The notes under the pieces are model-generated. The model made no database searches. It was not told the DNA's origin and worked only from the letters and a program-made list of their open reading frames with translations. Positions 1 through 8,896 of a DNA stretch of 64,000 nt are shown one piece after another. Numbering within the stretch: the stretch's first letter is position 1; each line of letters begins with the position of its first letter. Both the position numbers and the translations under genes were made by a program. The stretch comes from Alphaproteobacteria bacterium (GTDB taxonomy: Bacteria; Pseudomonadota; Alphaproteobacteria; Rhizobiales; Rhizobiaceae): positions 62,001 through 126,000 of the forward strand of contig JAHJHT010000004.1 in the NCBI GenBank assembly GCA_018823835.1. The letters are read 5' to 3'.

Positions 1-345
1 GCGCTCAGCCAAGGGAAGCGGGGTCAGCACGCGGCGCATTTCGTCGAGCGCCCAGCGCAGGTTGATGGCGGTGGGGCGCGTCTCGTGCAGCTGGTGCCAG
101 ACCTTGTCGAGGGCGGCGTCCGATGCGTCTTCACGCATCTGGATGGCGACGCCATAGGCCGCGGTGACGCCGATCAGCGGCGCGCCGCGCACCCACATGT
201 CGCGGATGGCGGTGGCGATACCGGCGACGCTGTCGACGGTCTCGACGCGCAGGTCGTGCGGCAGCCAGCGCTGGTCGATGATGTCGACCGAGCGGCCATC
301 CTCGTTCAGCCAGATGGTACGGTAGTGGCGGTCCCCGACGTTCAA
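1..345 (-). CDS. mtnA: S-methyl-5-thioribose-1-phosphate isomerase, partial (3' end outside window)
   Basis: Isomerises 5-methylthioribose-1-phosphate to the ribulose-1-phosphate in methionine salvage. The visible N-terminal 115 residues read as MtnA: RTIWLNEDG, the VRGAPLIGVTAAYG block and TRPTAINLRWA, all characteristic of the eIF2B-like aldose isomerase family. The best start is a TTG at 345 that overlaps the mtnK stop (sequence TCTTGA), with an AGGGG Shine-Dalgarno about 8 bases upstream. It is therefore translationally coupled to mtnK. The gene continues past the left edge, so its C-terminus and downstream partners cannot be judged. Confidence 0.9.
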   Translation of the reverse strand, partial: MNVGDRHYRTIWLNEDGRSVDIIDQRWLPHDLRVETVDSVAGIATAIRDMWVRGAPLIGVTAAYGVAIQMREDASDAALDKVWHQLHETRPTAINLRWALDEMRRVLTPLPLAER

Positions 346-1616
346 GAGACAATCCCCTTCTCGAGCCGTCCGGCCAGCACGTTTATCTCGTCGAGCCCAT
401 GAATGCGCTCGCGGTTGACCGCGATATGGCGGCCGAACTTCAGCGCGCGCGTCTCGCAGGCGGCGCGCAGGTCCTTGTCTTCGATGATCTCGAAATCGGC
501 ATTGTGGGCAAGGCCGAGGATGCGGCGATGAATCTCGACGCCGGCAAAGCCCAGCATGTCGGTCCAGATCGAATGCAGCACGCGGTCGAGGGCCTGCTCT
601 GACCCGAGCGCATCACCGCGATCCTCGAACAGGCGCCGGTCGTAGAGCATGCCGCTGCGCTCGGTGCGCCACAGGTTTGAAAACTCACTCCGGAAGACCG
701 ACCAGGTGTCGACGATGACCTCGAGCAAATAGGCGCGCATGCCGGCGCGGTCGTTGCCCGCCTCGTGGCCGGCCTGCGAGAAATAGGCCATCCAGAAATT
801 GGCGAGCAGCATTCCGACATCGAAGGCCATCGGCCCGTAGAAGGCGAATTCCGGATCGATGACGCGGGTCTCTTCGTCGGTGACCATGATGGAACCCGAG
901 TGAAGATCGCCATGCACAAGGGTTTCGGCGCTGGAGGCGAAGAGGTGCTTGAGGCGCTGCGCCTCGACCTTGAGATCGCGGTCGGCGCGCAGTTCGGCGA
1001 CGATGCCGTCCAGCTGCGGCGAGGTGTGGCTGTTCAGCTCCGCCTCGTAGTAGGGGTCCGTGAAGACCAGGCTTTCGGTGATGTCGCAGAGTTCGGCATT
1101 GTCGGCGAACAGCGCCACATCCTCCTTGCGCTCGCGCGCCTTCATCGACAGGTCGGAGCCGCGAAACAGCGTGCGGGCGACGAAGCGGCCGAGATCCTCG
1201 GCGATCTTCGGCAGCTGCCTGCCCTCGATCAGCGCCTTGCGCAGGATGATGTGCGGCGACAGGTACTCCATGACGATCAGCGCCTGCGCCTCGTCGAAAT
1301 GGTAGATGGCGGGAACGGTGCCGACGCCGGCACGCGCCTCCTGGCGCTTCAATGCATGGTATTCGAAGAAGGAGCGCTTCAGCGGCAGCGGCCAGCTCTC
1401 GCCGACGAGGCGGACATAGGGCAGCGCCTGCTTGACGACTGCCGCACCCTTGGCCCCCTCGACGATGAAGACGAGATTGAGGTTGCCGTCACCGACTTCG
1501 CGGACGCGCCAGCCAGCGGTATCGGTGCCGATGCGCGATGTCAGCGCCTCGGTGCCGCCAAGGCGCGAAGGCAGGGTTTCGGCGGTCAGCGCTTCGAATG
1601 CCGCAGCCTGTTTCAT
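342..1616 (-). CDS. mtnK: S-methyl-5-thioribose kinase
   Basis: Phosphorylates 5-methylthioribose at C1 using ATP, the step before MtnA. The 424-residue product is of normal family length. It carries the APH-like catalytic motif HGDLHSGSIMV (about residue 235) and the metal-binding DPEFAFYGP motif that distinguishes MTR kinases. I chose ATG 1616 because GGGAGG lies 5 bases upstream; an in-frame TTG at 1691 would begin inside the palindromic operator. First gene of an mtnK-mtnA operon, divergent from a ribose-type ABC transporter, which implies import of methylthioribose from outside the cell. Confidence 0.93.
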   Translation of the reverse strand: MKQAAAFEALTAETLPSRLGGTEALTSRIGTDTAGWRVREVGDGNLNLVFIVEGAKGAAVVKQALPYVRLVGESWPLPLKRSFFEYHALKRQEARAGVGTVPAIYHFDEAQALIVMEYLSPHIILRKALIEGRQLPKIAEDLGRFVARTLFRGSDLSMKARERKEDVALFADNAELCDITESLVFTDPYYEAELNSHTSPQLDGIVAELRADRDLKVEAQRLKHLFASSAETLVHGDLHSGSIMVTDEETRVIDPEFAFYGPMAFDVGMLLANFWMAYFSQAGHEAGNDRAGMRAYLLEVIVDTWSVFRSEFSNLWRTERSGMLYDRRLFEDRGDALGSEQALDRVLHSIWTDMLGFAGVEIHRRILGLAHNADFEIIEDKDLRAACETRALKFGRHIAVNRERIHGLDEINVLAGRLEKGIVS

Positions 1617-1669
1617 GTGGTCCTCCCAGGTCCATGCGCCGTGCACATGAAAGCCGACGATGACGGGCG

Positions 1670-1698
1670 AAACTAGGCACCACCCTGTCAATTGTCAA
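1670..1698 (-). promoter_or_regulatory. Predicted promoter of mtnKA
   Basis: Reading leftward, a perfect -35 TTGACA (1698 to 1693) is followed after 17 bases by a weak -10 TAGTTT (1675 to 1670). The -35 lies within the left arm of the palindrome at 1687-1715, so a bound regulator would block it. Confidence 0.5.
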
Positions 1699-1715
1699 TC
1701 GTATTGACAATTGAC
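1687..1715. promoter_or_regulatory. Perfect 13-bp inverted repeat, candidate operator between mtnK and the ABC transporter
   Basis: GTCAATTGTCAAT, a 3-base spacer (CGT), then its exact reverse complement ATTGACAATTGAC. Each arm contains two tandem GTCAAT/ATTGAC half-sites. The element overlaps the -35 hexamers of both divergent promoters, the classic geometry for a repressor co-regulating both operons. The regulator is not identifiable here; no regulator gene adjoins the element inside the window. Confidence 0.75.
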
Positions 1716-1732
1716 GGCTTTGTTCCTAGCGT
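1704..1732 (+). promoter_or_regulatory. Predicted promoter of the ribose-type ABC operon
   Basis: TTGACA at 1704-1709, a 17-base spacer, then a weak -10 TAGCGT at 1727-1732. The -35 is embedded in the right arm of the palindromic operator, mirroring the mtnK promoter on the other strand. Confidence 0.5.
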
Positions 1733-1751
1733 TCGATAGGAGGGAGGAAAA

Positions 1752-3263
1752 ATGTCCGTGGATGCCGTGTTCCGCATAGCGGGCCTGAGGAAGTCCTTTG
1801 GCCCGATCCAGGTGCTTGGCGGCGTCAGCCTCGACCTGCATGCGGGCGAAGTGACGGTGCTGATGGGCGCCAATGGCGCGGGCAAATCGACCCTCGTGCG
1901 GGTCGTCAGTGGAGTCTACGCCCGAGACGGCGGCACGATCACGCTTGAAGGCAAGGATTTTGCGCCCGAAACACCGGCCGACGCGATGCGCTCCGGCGTG
2001 GTGACGGTGCACCAGAATATCAATGACGGCGTGGTGATGGCGCTCGACGTGGCGACCAACCTGACGCTCGACCGGCTGAACGGTGCCGGCGCGAAATTCC
2101 TATTCAATCCGCGACGCGTCCGCCGCCAGGCGCGCGAAGTCGCCGACCGCATGGGCCTCGAGATCAGCCTTGACGCCGAGATCAGCGAGTTGTCGCTGGC
2201 CGACCGGCAGATGGTGTCGATCGCTCGGGCCATGGCGCACGAGCCCAAGGTTCTGATCCTCGACGAGCCGACCTCCTCGCTTTCGAGCGCGGAAGCCAAC
2301 CGGCTGTTCTCGGTCATCGACCGCCTGCGCCAGGAAGGCGTGGCGATCCTCTATATCTCGCACCGCATGTCCGACATCAGGCGCCTGGCCGACCGTATCA
2401 TCTGCCTGCGCGACGGCGGCATTTCTGGCGTCTTCGATTCCAAACCGCTCGACTACGAGGGCGCGGTGAACGCCATGCTCGGCCAGAAGGTCGATCTCGG
2501 CCAGGTCGCGGTGAAGGATGCCGACCGGACGGTTTTTGCGGCCAGAGACCTGCGCATCGCGCCGGGCGCCACGCCCTTCTCCATGGAACTCGGCGACGGC
2601 GAGATCGTCGCGGTGACCGGGCTGGTCGGGGTCGGCAAGACGGCACTGGCCGAGACGCTGTTCGGCCACCGCCAGCCGCTCGGCGGGGCGATGACGCTGC
2701 GCGGTAAAAGCTATCAGCCGCGCTCGACCGGCGAGGCCATCGCCGAGGGCGTGTTCCTGGTCGCCAAGGACCGTGCCGACAGCGGCATCGTGCAGGACTT
2801 CAACATCTACGAGAACATGAGCCTGCCCTTCCTCAGCCGCATCTCGCGGCTCGGCGTGTCGCGGCGCAACGCCGAGCGGAACATGGCGCGCGACCGCATC
2901 GCCGATCTCGGCATCGTCTGCCGCACCGAGCGCGACGAGATGTCGACGCTGTCGGGCGGCAACCAGCAGAAGGTCATGGTCGCCCGCTGGATGACGCAGC
3001 CGGCCAACCTGTTCATTCTCGACGAGCCCTTCCAGGGCGTCGACATCGCCGCCCGGCGCGACATCGCAGCCAAGCTGCGCGCGAGTGCCGCCGGCCGCGC
3101 CACCGTGATCTTCGTCACCGAGCTGGACGAGGCGCTGGAAACGGCGGACCGCATCCTGGTGATGTCGGAACACTCGATCGTCGGCGAGCACCGCAATGCC
3201 GATGTCGACATCGACCAGTTGCTCGCCGAGATCGCCGGCCGGGCCCAGAGGGGCGCGGCGTGA
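1752..3263 (+). CDS. Ribose-type ABC transporter, double ATPase subunit (probable methylthioribose uptake)
   Basis: RbsA-type energising subunit with two fused nucleotide-binding domains in 503 residues, the usual length. Domain 1 has Walker A GANGAGKS (residues 39-46) and ILDEPTSSL. Domain 2 has GLVGVGKT, signature LSGGNQQK and ILDEPFQGVD. It drives import through the permease encoded downstream. Start ATG 1752 follows a purine-rich GGGAGGAAAA. First gene of a three-gene operon (ATPase, permease, binding protein) divergent from mtnK. Methylthioribose as substrate is an inference from this context and the shared operator; the protein family alone would say only 'pentose or similar sugar'. Confidence 0.88.
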   Translation: MSVDAVFRIAGLRKSFGPIQVLGGVSLDLHAGEVTVLMGANGAGKSTLVRVVSGVYARDGGTITLEGKDFAPETPADAMRSGVVTVHQNINDGVVMALDVATNLTLDRLNGAGAKFLFNPRRVRRQAREVADRMGLEISLDAEISELSLADRQMVSIARAMAHEPKVLILDEPTSSLSSAEANRLFSVIDRLRQEGVAILYISHRMSDIRRLADRIICLRDGGISGVFDSKPLDYEGAVNAMLGQKVDLGQVAVKDADRTVFAARDLRIAPGATPFSMELGDGEIVAVTGLVGVGKTALAETLFGHRQPLGGAMTLRGKSYQPRSTGEAIAEGVFLVAKDRADSGIVQDFNIYENMSLPFLSRISRLGVSRRNAERNMARDRIADLGIVCRTERDEMSTLSGGNQQKVMVARWMTQPANLFILDEPFQGVDIAARRDIAAKLRASAAGRATVIFVTELDEALETADRILVMSEHSIVGEHRNADVDIDQLLAEIAGRAQRGAA

Positions 3264-3303
3264 TGGCGGTCGCAAAGCGCATTCAAGACATTCGGACTTC
3301 ATC

Positions 3304-4299
3304 ATGACATTGCGCGACATTGCCATTCGCTACGGCTTCATTGCCCTGCTCGTCGGGCTGATCGTCTTCTTCACGCTGGCGACCGACGGCTTTGCCTCGC
3401 CGCAGGCGGCGGTCTTCATCTTCCAGTCTGTCGCCATCACCGGCGTGCTGGCGCTCGGCGTGACGGCGACGCTGGTGGTCGGCGGCTTCGACCTGTCGAT
3501 CGGCTCGGTGGCAACGACGGCGATGATGGCGTCGGCCTATGTTCTGGTGGTGCTGGAACAGAACGCGCTGGTGGCGGTGCTCGCCTGCCTCGCCATCGGC
3601 GTCATGGTCGGCCTCATCAACGGCTTTCTCATCGTCTACATGCGGGTGCCCGACCTGCTCGCCACGCTCGGCATGATGTTCCTGCTGGTCGGCCTGCAGC
3701 GCATTCCGACAGAGGGCCGCTCCATCGCCACCGGCATGACCATGCCCGACGGCTCGGTCGCCAACGGCACGTTCAGCCCTGCCTTCCTTGCGCTCGGCCG
3801 CCACCGCTTCGACTTCTTCATTCCGAGCCTGATCCCGGTCTCGGTGGTGGTGCTTCTGGTGCTCGCCGTGCTGATCTGGTTCTTCCTCGAATACACCCGC
3901 TTCGGCCGGATGATGTACGCGGTAGGCAGCAATCCCAAGGCGGCAGAACTCGCCGGTGCGCCCGTCAAGGCATACAAAATCTGGGCCTATGTGATTTCAG
4001 GCATTTTTGCCTCAATCGGCGGCATCCTGCTGGCCGCCCGGCTTGGACGCGGGGACATCGCGTCGGGTAACAATCTTCTGCTGGATGCGGTTGCGGCCGC
4101 GCTGATCGGCTTCGCCGTGCTCGGCGCCGCGAAGCCGAATGCATTCGGCACAACCATCGGCGCGCTTTTCGTCGGCGTCCTGTTGCAGGGACTGACGATG
4201 ATGAACGCGCCCTACTACACGCAGGACTTCGTCAAAGGCGTGGTTCTCGTGGTCGCCCTGGTGTTCACTTTCGCCCTGTCGCACAGGGGCAGGAACTAG
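3304..4299 (+). CDS. Ribose-type ABC transporter permease
   Basis: RbsC-like inner-membrane permease of 331 residues, with a run of hydrophobic segments from residue 10 on and the family hallmark VGGFDLSIGSV, plus YAVGSNPKAAELAG around residue 205. It forms the channel for the sugar-type transporter. ATG 3304 is chosen because translation upstream in the same frame is not protein-like and the family starts just before the first membrane helix. The ribosome binding site is weak. It lies 40 bases after the ATPase gene in one operon. Confidence 0.88.
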   Translation: MTLRDIAIRYGFIALLVGLIVFFTLATDGFASPQAAVFIFQSVAITGVLALGVTATLVVGGFDLSIGSVATTAMMASAYVLVVLEQNALVAVLACLAIGVMVGLINGFLIVYMRVPDLLATLGMMFLLVGLQRIPTEGRSIATGMTMPDGSVANGTFSPAFLALGRHRFDFFIPSLIPVSVVVLLVLAVLIWFFLEYTRFGRMMYAVGSNPKAAELAGAPVKAYKIWAYVISGIFASIGGILLAARLGRGDIASGNNLLLDAVAAALIGFAVLGAAKPNAFGTTIGALFVGVLLQGLTMMNAPYYTQDFVKGVVLVVALVFTFALSHRGRN

Positions 4300-4345
4300 G
4301 ACCGCCGAAGACTGAAACACAGACGTCAAAAGTGGAGGAAACGAA

Positions 4346-5398
4346 ATGAGCTTTACGCGTAGAACTCTCGGAAAAATAGCGATGGGCCTCGTCGGCGCAT
4401 CGTGCCTGATGGGCATGCCGGCAATCGCCGCCGACATGCCGGCGCCGTTCGACAAGCCGGGCGACGTCAAGATCGCGCTGGTGCGCTATCTGTCGACGGG
4501 TGACTTTTTCCAGGCCTATCTGTCGGGCGTGGAAGCACAGGCCAAGGCGCTCGGCGTCGACCTGCGTGTGCTCGACAGCCGGCAGGACGCCGCGCTGCAG
4601 GCCGACATGGTGGATCAGGCCATCGCGCTCGGCGTGCAGGGCATCATCATCCAGCACGGCCTGACGGAATCGATGAAGGAAGCCGCCCAGCGCGCCGTCG
4701 ACGCCGGCATCAAGGTCGTCGCCTTCGACGTCAATGTCGAGAACGACGCGATTCCGCAGATCGAGCAGTCGGATCGCGACCTCGCCCGCCTCGCGCTGGA
4801 ACAGGCAATCGCCGACAATGGCGAGAGCTGGAAGGCCGGCTATGTCTACGTCGCCGGCATCGCGCCGCTCGACCGCCGCAACGAGACCTGGGTCGAGTTC
4901 AAGGCGAAATATCCGGGCATCGACGAAGTGGCGATGTTCGGCACGCTGGACAACCCGATCGCCAACTCGGTGGCCAACCAGGCGCGCTCCGTGCTGACGG
5001 CGAACCCGGGCATCCAGGTGATGTTCGCGCCCTATGACGAATTCGCCAAGGGCGTGAAGATCGCCGTCGACGAAGCCGGCATGTCGAAGGACATCAAGAT
5101 CTATTCGGCCGACATCTCGACGTCGGACATCGCCGCGATGCGCGAGCCCGACAGCGCCTGGGCGGCAACCGCCGCCACCAACCCGGCCGTCGTCGGCCAG
5201 GTTTCGGTGCGGGCGCTCGCCCAGCTTCTGGCCGGCGAGGACCCGGGCAAGAGCGTCATCGTGCCGCCGACGCTGATCACCCAGAAGCAGCTCATCGACA
5301 ACGACATCAAGAACATGGAAGAGCTGTCGGCCAAGCTGCCGCAGTTCGCCCATGCCGACGTCGCGATGCCGGCCTGGATGCCCAACCCGAACGAATAG
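4346..5398 (+). CDS. Ribose-type ABC transporter periplasmic binding protein
   Basis: Solute-binding protein of the RbsB/peripla_BP_4 type, 350 residues. The N-terminus has twin arginines followed by a hydrophobic stretch ending at AIAADMP, a probable signal peptide cleaved near residue 29. The mature protein reads as the two-lobed sugar-binding fold (ALVRYLSTGDFFQAYLSG, then DQAIALGVQGIIIQHG). AGTGGAGGAAACGAA precedes the ATG. Last gene of the putative methylthioribose uptake operon; a strong terminator follows within 30 bases. Confidence 0.88.
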   Translation: MSFTRRTLGKIAMGLVGASCLMGMPAIAADMPAPFDKPGDVKIALVRYLSTGDFFQAYLSGVEAQAKALGVDLRVLDSRQDAALQADMVDQAIALGVQGIIIQHGLTESMKEAAQRAVDAGIKVVAFDVNVENDAIPQIEQSDRDLARLALEQAIADNGESWKAGYVYVAGIAPLDRRNETWVEFKAKYPGIDEVAMFGTLDNPIANSVANQARSVLTANPGIQVMFAPYDEFAKGVKIAVDEAGMSKDIKIYSADISTSDIAAMREPDSAWAATAATNPAVVGQVSVRALAQLLAGEDPGKSVIVPPTLITQKQLIDNDIKNMEELSAKLPQFAHADVAMPAWMPNPNE

Positions 5399-5424
5399 CC
5401 TTCGTTCGCAGCCTCCCAGGGCTG

Positions 5425-5457
5425 AAGGGGTCCGGCAGCGATGCCGGGCCCTTTTTT
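5425..5457 (+). terminator. Rho-independent terminator of the ribose-type ABC operon
   Basis: GGGTCCGGCA (5428-5437), GCGA loop, TGCCGGGCCC (5442-5451), then six T. It is a 10-bp GC-rich stem with one G-T wobble, immediately after the binding-protein gene. Confidence 0.9.
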
Positions 5458-5476
5458 GTCGCCGTCGACGTCGGGA

Positions 5477-6652
5477 TCAATCCGGCCAGTCGACCACCGA
5501 AAGATCGAGCGGCAGCACGTTGGTGAACTGCGAGGGCGGCGAACGGGGCGCCAGGGTCAGTGGCGAACCCGTCGCTTCCGCCTTGTCGAAATCCTCGGTG
5601 CCTGCCTCGTCCACGGCCGCGATGGCGAAGGCGTCGAAGACATAGGGCACGCCGTTCGACGCCAGCGCCGAGTCGCCGTCCATCACATGAAGGTGGAGAT
5701 GCGGCGCCTGGCTGTTGCCGCTGTTGCCGACCTCGCCCAGCACGTCGCCGCGGCGCACCCCGTCGCCGGATTTCACCCTGAGGCTGCCCGGGCGCATGTG
5801 GGCGTAGGCGGCATAGGCCCCGGCGCCGATGTCGAGCACGACGAAATTGCCGTCGGCCTCGTCGATCGGCAGGCCGGCCGGCAGCGCGCCCGGCACCTGG
5901 TCGGGCAGATCGTTGCGCATGGCGACAATCTCGCCGTCGGCGACCGCCAGCACCTGTTCGCCGTAGATGTGGTAGTTCGCGACGTCCTTCGTGTCGCCCG
6001 CGACTAGCGTGGCGTCGGCGTCGATCTTTTCCCAGTCGATGGCGAAGCGCTGGGCGAGAAACAGCTGTCCGCCGAGCGCGAGAAGCGCCCGCACATGGCG
6101 GATGGAAACGCAGCAGCCGTCACCGACGACATAGCCCTTGCCGCGCAGCGGCGGACCGAGCACGACCGGTGGGGTGGCGATGACTTCCGTCTCGCCGACC
6201 AGCATCCGCATGTCTTTCCCGATGAGTTCGAAGTTCGCGCTGATCTCGTGGAGCAGTCGCGCCGGAAGGGCGTCGCCATCGGGTATGGCGACATGCAGGA
6301 AGATGACGGCGAACTGGTAGGCGGAAAGTTCCGCCGTCTCGTGACCACGGCGCGCACCGGGCGTGACGCGGCCTTCCAACGCGTCCGGGCCGAGCGTCGC
6401 GACCGGCTTGCCGGAGGCGGCGTCGACGACGTCCAGGCTGTCGATGCGCATGGCGCCGCCGGTCATGTTGGTGACGGCGAGTTCATAGACGAGATGGCGC
6501 TGCCCGTCGGAACCGGGAACGGCCCGGGGTGGCGCAACGACCTCGGCGACGAGCGGTGTGAGCTGCAGTTCGCGCGCCGGCGCTTCGGCAGCAGCAGAGA
6601 TCGGCGCCACTGCCGCAAGCGCAACCCAAGCAATCAGAAACCGTAAAGCCAT
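5477..6652 (-). CDS. Secreted M23 (LytM) peptidase-like protein
   Basis: 391 residues with a clear signal peptide (about 22 residues, ending near ISAAAEA). The central region (about 50-180) is a beta-rich domain of unknown role, and the C-terminal third is an LytM/M23 metallopeptidase-like domain. The second and third motifs are visible (AAYAHMRPGSL and APHLHLHVMD, containing the HxH zinc/catalytic pair). The first motif reads HIYGE, where peptidases have H-x3-D, so a zinc ligand is replaced by Glu and hydrolytic activity is uncertain. Transcribed alone toward the ABC-operon terminator. It may bind or cut peptidoglycan or another envelope peptide. Confidence 0.75.
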   Translation of the reverse strand: MALRFLIAWVALAAVAPISAAAEAPARELQLTPLVAEVVAPPRAVPGSDGQRHLVYELAVTNMTGGAMRIDSLDVVDAASGKPVATLGPDALEGRVTPGARRGHETAELSAYQFAVIFLHVAIPDGDALPARLLHEISANFELIGKDMRMLVGETEVIATPPVVLGPPLRGKGYVVGDGCCVSIRHVRALLALGGQLFLAQRFAIDWEKIDADATLVAGDTKDVANYHIYGEQVLAVADGEIVAMRNDLPDQVPGALPAGLPIDEADGNFVVLDIGAGAYAAYAHMRPGSLRVKSGDGVRRGDVLGEVGNSGNSQAPHLHLHVMDGDSALASNGVPYVFDAFAIAAVDEAGTEDFDKAEATGSPLTLAPRSPPSQFTNVLPLDLSVVDWPD

Positions 6653-6753
6653 GCCGTCGCCCTCGCCTCCTTGAATGACGAGAGGCTACAGGGCGTGGCC
6701 GACATGGCCAAGAGGCGGCGCCGGAATGCGCCGCCGGGCGTGCTCCGACGCCG

Positions 6754-8808
6754 TTAGCGGAGCGCCGCTGCGATGTTGCCGCCGTCGACGGTGGTGACGT
6801 CGGCGGTGGTTCGCTCAGCCAGCGCCTGGTGCAGGAATGCCTGCGCGACATCCTCGGCGGTCACTTCCTGGCCGAGCAGATTGCCGGACATGTAGTCCTT
6901 CTCCGAGACACCCCGCGCGCCCGAGCGGCTGGCGATCATGGCGTCGGTGAGCAGGCCGGAGCGGATGCGGTCGGCATTGACGGCGTTGGAGCGGATGCCA
7001 TTGGCGCCGTATTCCAGAGCGTACTGCCGCGACAGGAACAGCGTCGCTGCCTTGGGGAGGCCATAGGCGCCGAACTTCGCACCTGGATTGACCGCCTGCT
7101 TGGAGGCGTTGAACAGAAGAACGCCGCCGGTGCCCTGCTCAAGCATGATGCGCACGGCGTTCTGCGCCGCCGACTGGTGGGCGAAGAAGTTGAGCTCGAA
7201 GCTCTTGCGCAGCAGCGCGTCGTCGATCTCGCCGATCTTGCCCTCCCAGGCAGCACCGGCGTTGGAGACGAGGATGTCGACGCCGCCAAAGACAGCAACC
7301 GCCTTGTCGAAGGCGGCGCGCATCTGGCCCGGATCAGTGATGTCGGCGCCGACCCCGATCGAACCGTTGCCGGCCTTCTTCGCGGCCTCGGCCGCCTTGC
7401 CGGCATCGAGATCGACCACCACGGCATGGGCGCCATAATCGGCGAAAAGCTTTGCCGTCGCAGCGCCGATGGCGCCTGCCCCGCCCGTCACCAGCACGAC
7501 CTGGCCGGTCAGCGGCTTGGGCTTGTTGGAGGCGAGCTTGGCCTGCTCCAGCGACCAGTATTCGAGCGGGAAGAGGTCGGCCTTGGACAGAGGGTGGAAC
7601 TCGCCGATGGCCTCGGCGCCGCGCACCGCCTCGATCCACATCTCGCCGACGTCCGACGCAATCCTGGCGTCCTTGAGCGTGCGGCCGTGGCCGAACATGC
7701 CGAGCCCCGGCACAAGCGTCAGGCGCGGCATCTGGTCGAGCATGGTGCGCTTGACGTCGTCCTTGGCGTCGTTGGTGGCGAAGTAGGCGCGGTATTCGTC
7801 GGCGAAGTTTTCGACATGCCGGCGGATCACCGCCTTGTACTCGCCGGCCTTGTCGGCGTCGGGCGCGGGGACCGCCATCGGCCCGGTCTTGATGCGGATC
7901 GACAGGTCGGGCGTCGAAACGCCACGCGAGGCCAGTTCGGCCAGCTTGGAGGAAGCCAGGAAGTCGAGGATAGCGTCCGAGGTGCGGAAGTCGCTGATCA
8001 TGCGGTCGAAACGCCCCTCGCCCTTGTCGACGGCGACAGCACCGCGCAGCATCGGCGCGATCGAAGCAGGCGTAGCGAGCCTGGCGGGAAGTGCCGCACC
8101 GGCGGGCCTGGGCTTGGTGCCCTTGGCAATATGCGCCTCGGCGGCGGTGACGGCGTCGATCATGCGGTCATAGGCCTCGCGGGCCGTTTCGCCGAAGGTG
8201 AAGATGCCGTGCTTGTCGAGGATCAGGCCCTCGACGGAGGTGTCCTGCTCGAACACCTCGGCGGCCGCCTTGGCGAGATCGAAGCCCGGCATGATGTAGG
8301 GCACGAAGCCGAGGCGCTTGCCAAAAACTGCGCGGCAGATCTCCTCGCTGTCTTCCTGATCGACGAGACCGAGAATGGCGGTCGAATGCGTGTGGTCGAC
8401 GAATTTATGCGGCAGGAAGGCGTGCAACAGCGTCTCGACCGAGGGGTTGGGCGACGACGGGTCGATGAGGTTGGCGCGCTGCAGCGCCACCATGTCCTCG
8501 TCCGAAAGCCGGTCCAGCTTGCGCGCCTTGAGCAGCGCGCCGAGCTTCACGGCCGGCAGGCCCTGCGGCTCGATGACGCCCATGTCCCAGCCGCTGCCCT
8601 TGACGCAGAGCACGTCCCAGCTGTCGCCGACGAGATCGGTTGCGGTGGACTTCACCGAGGTGTTGCCGCCGCCATGCAGCACCAGGCGCGGATCGCCGCC
8701 GAGCAGGCGCGTCGTGTAGACGCGCAGCGCCAGATCCCGGCTAACGCCTTTCCCGGCATAGTGCTCGACCAGCTTTTCGGCTTCGGCGTCGTTCCAGAGA
8801 TTCTTCAT
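6754..8808 (-). CDS. Bifunctional class II aldolase / short-chain dehydrogenase (RhaD-like)
   Basis: 684-residue fusion. The N-terminal half is a class II sugar-phosphate aldolase (GGGNTSVKS near residue 47, metal-site VDHTHS near residue 140). The C-terminal 250 residues are a Rossmann SDR (TGGAGAIG, VSNAGAA, catalytic YGLPK). This is the architecture of rhizobial RhaD, rhamnulose-1-phosphate aldolase joined to lactaldehyde dehydrogenase, which cleaves a deoxyketose-1-phosphate to DHAP plus an aldehyde and oxidises the aldehyde. No rhamnose kinase, isomerase or transporter is nearby, so the substrate is open; a 5-deoxy- or methylthio-ribulose-1-phosphate is possible given mtnKA 5 kb away. 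Start ATG 8808 matches family N-termini; an earlier in-frame start at 8865 is less likely. Confidence 0.82.
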   Translation of the reverse strand: MKNLWNDAEAEKLVEHYAGKGVSRDLALRVYTTRLLGGDPRLVLHGGGNTSVKSTATDLVGDSWDVLCVKGSGWDMGVIEPQGLPAVKLGALLKARKLDRLSDEDMVALQRANLIDPSSPNPSVETLLHAFLPHKFVDHTHSTAILGLVDQEDSEEICRAVFGKRLGFVPYIMPGFDLAKAAAEVFEQDTSVEGLILDKHGIFTFGETAREAYDRMIDAVTAAEAHIAKGTKPRPAGAALPARLATPASIAPMLRGAVAVDKGEGRFDRMISDFRTSDAILDFLASSKLAELASRGVSTPDLSIRIKTGPMAVPAPDADKAGEYKAVIRRHVENFADEYRAYFATNDAKDDVKRTMLDQMPRLTLVPGLGMFGHGRTLKDARIASDVGEMWIEAVRGAEAIGEFHPLSKADLFPLEYWSLEQAKLASNKPKPLTGQVVLVTGGAGAIGAATAKLFADYGAHAVVVDLDAGKAAEAAKKAGNGSIGVGADITDPGQMRAAFDKAVAVFGGVDILVSNAGAAWEGKIGEIDDALLRKSFELNFFAHQSAAQNAVRIMLEQGTGGVLLFNASKQAVNPGAKFGAYGLPKAATLFLSRQYALEYGANGIRSNAVNADRIRSGLLTDAMIASRSGARGVSEKDYMSGNLLGQEVTAEDVAQAFLHQALAERTTADVTTVDGGNIAAALR

Positions 8809-8896
8809 TTGTCGGGTGTCCGTCTTGTCTTTGGTGGTGAAACAGGAACGCCGCGACGGCCTCATGACAGGGCCGCTGCGGCAGGTTGGTTCGAGT

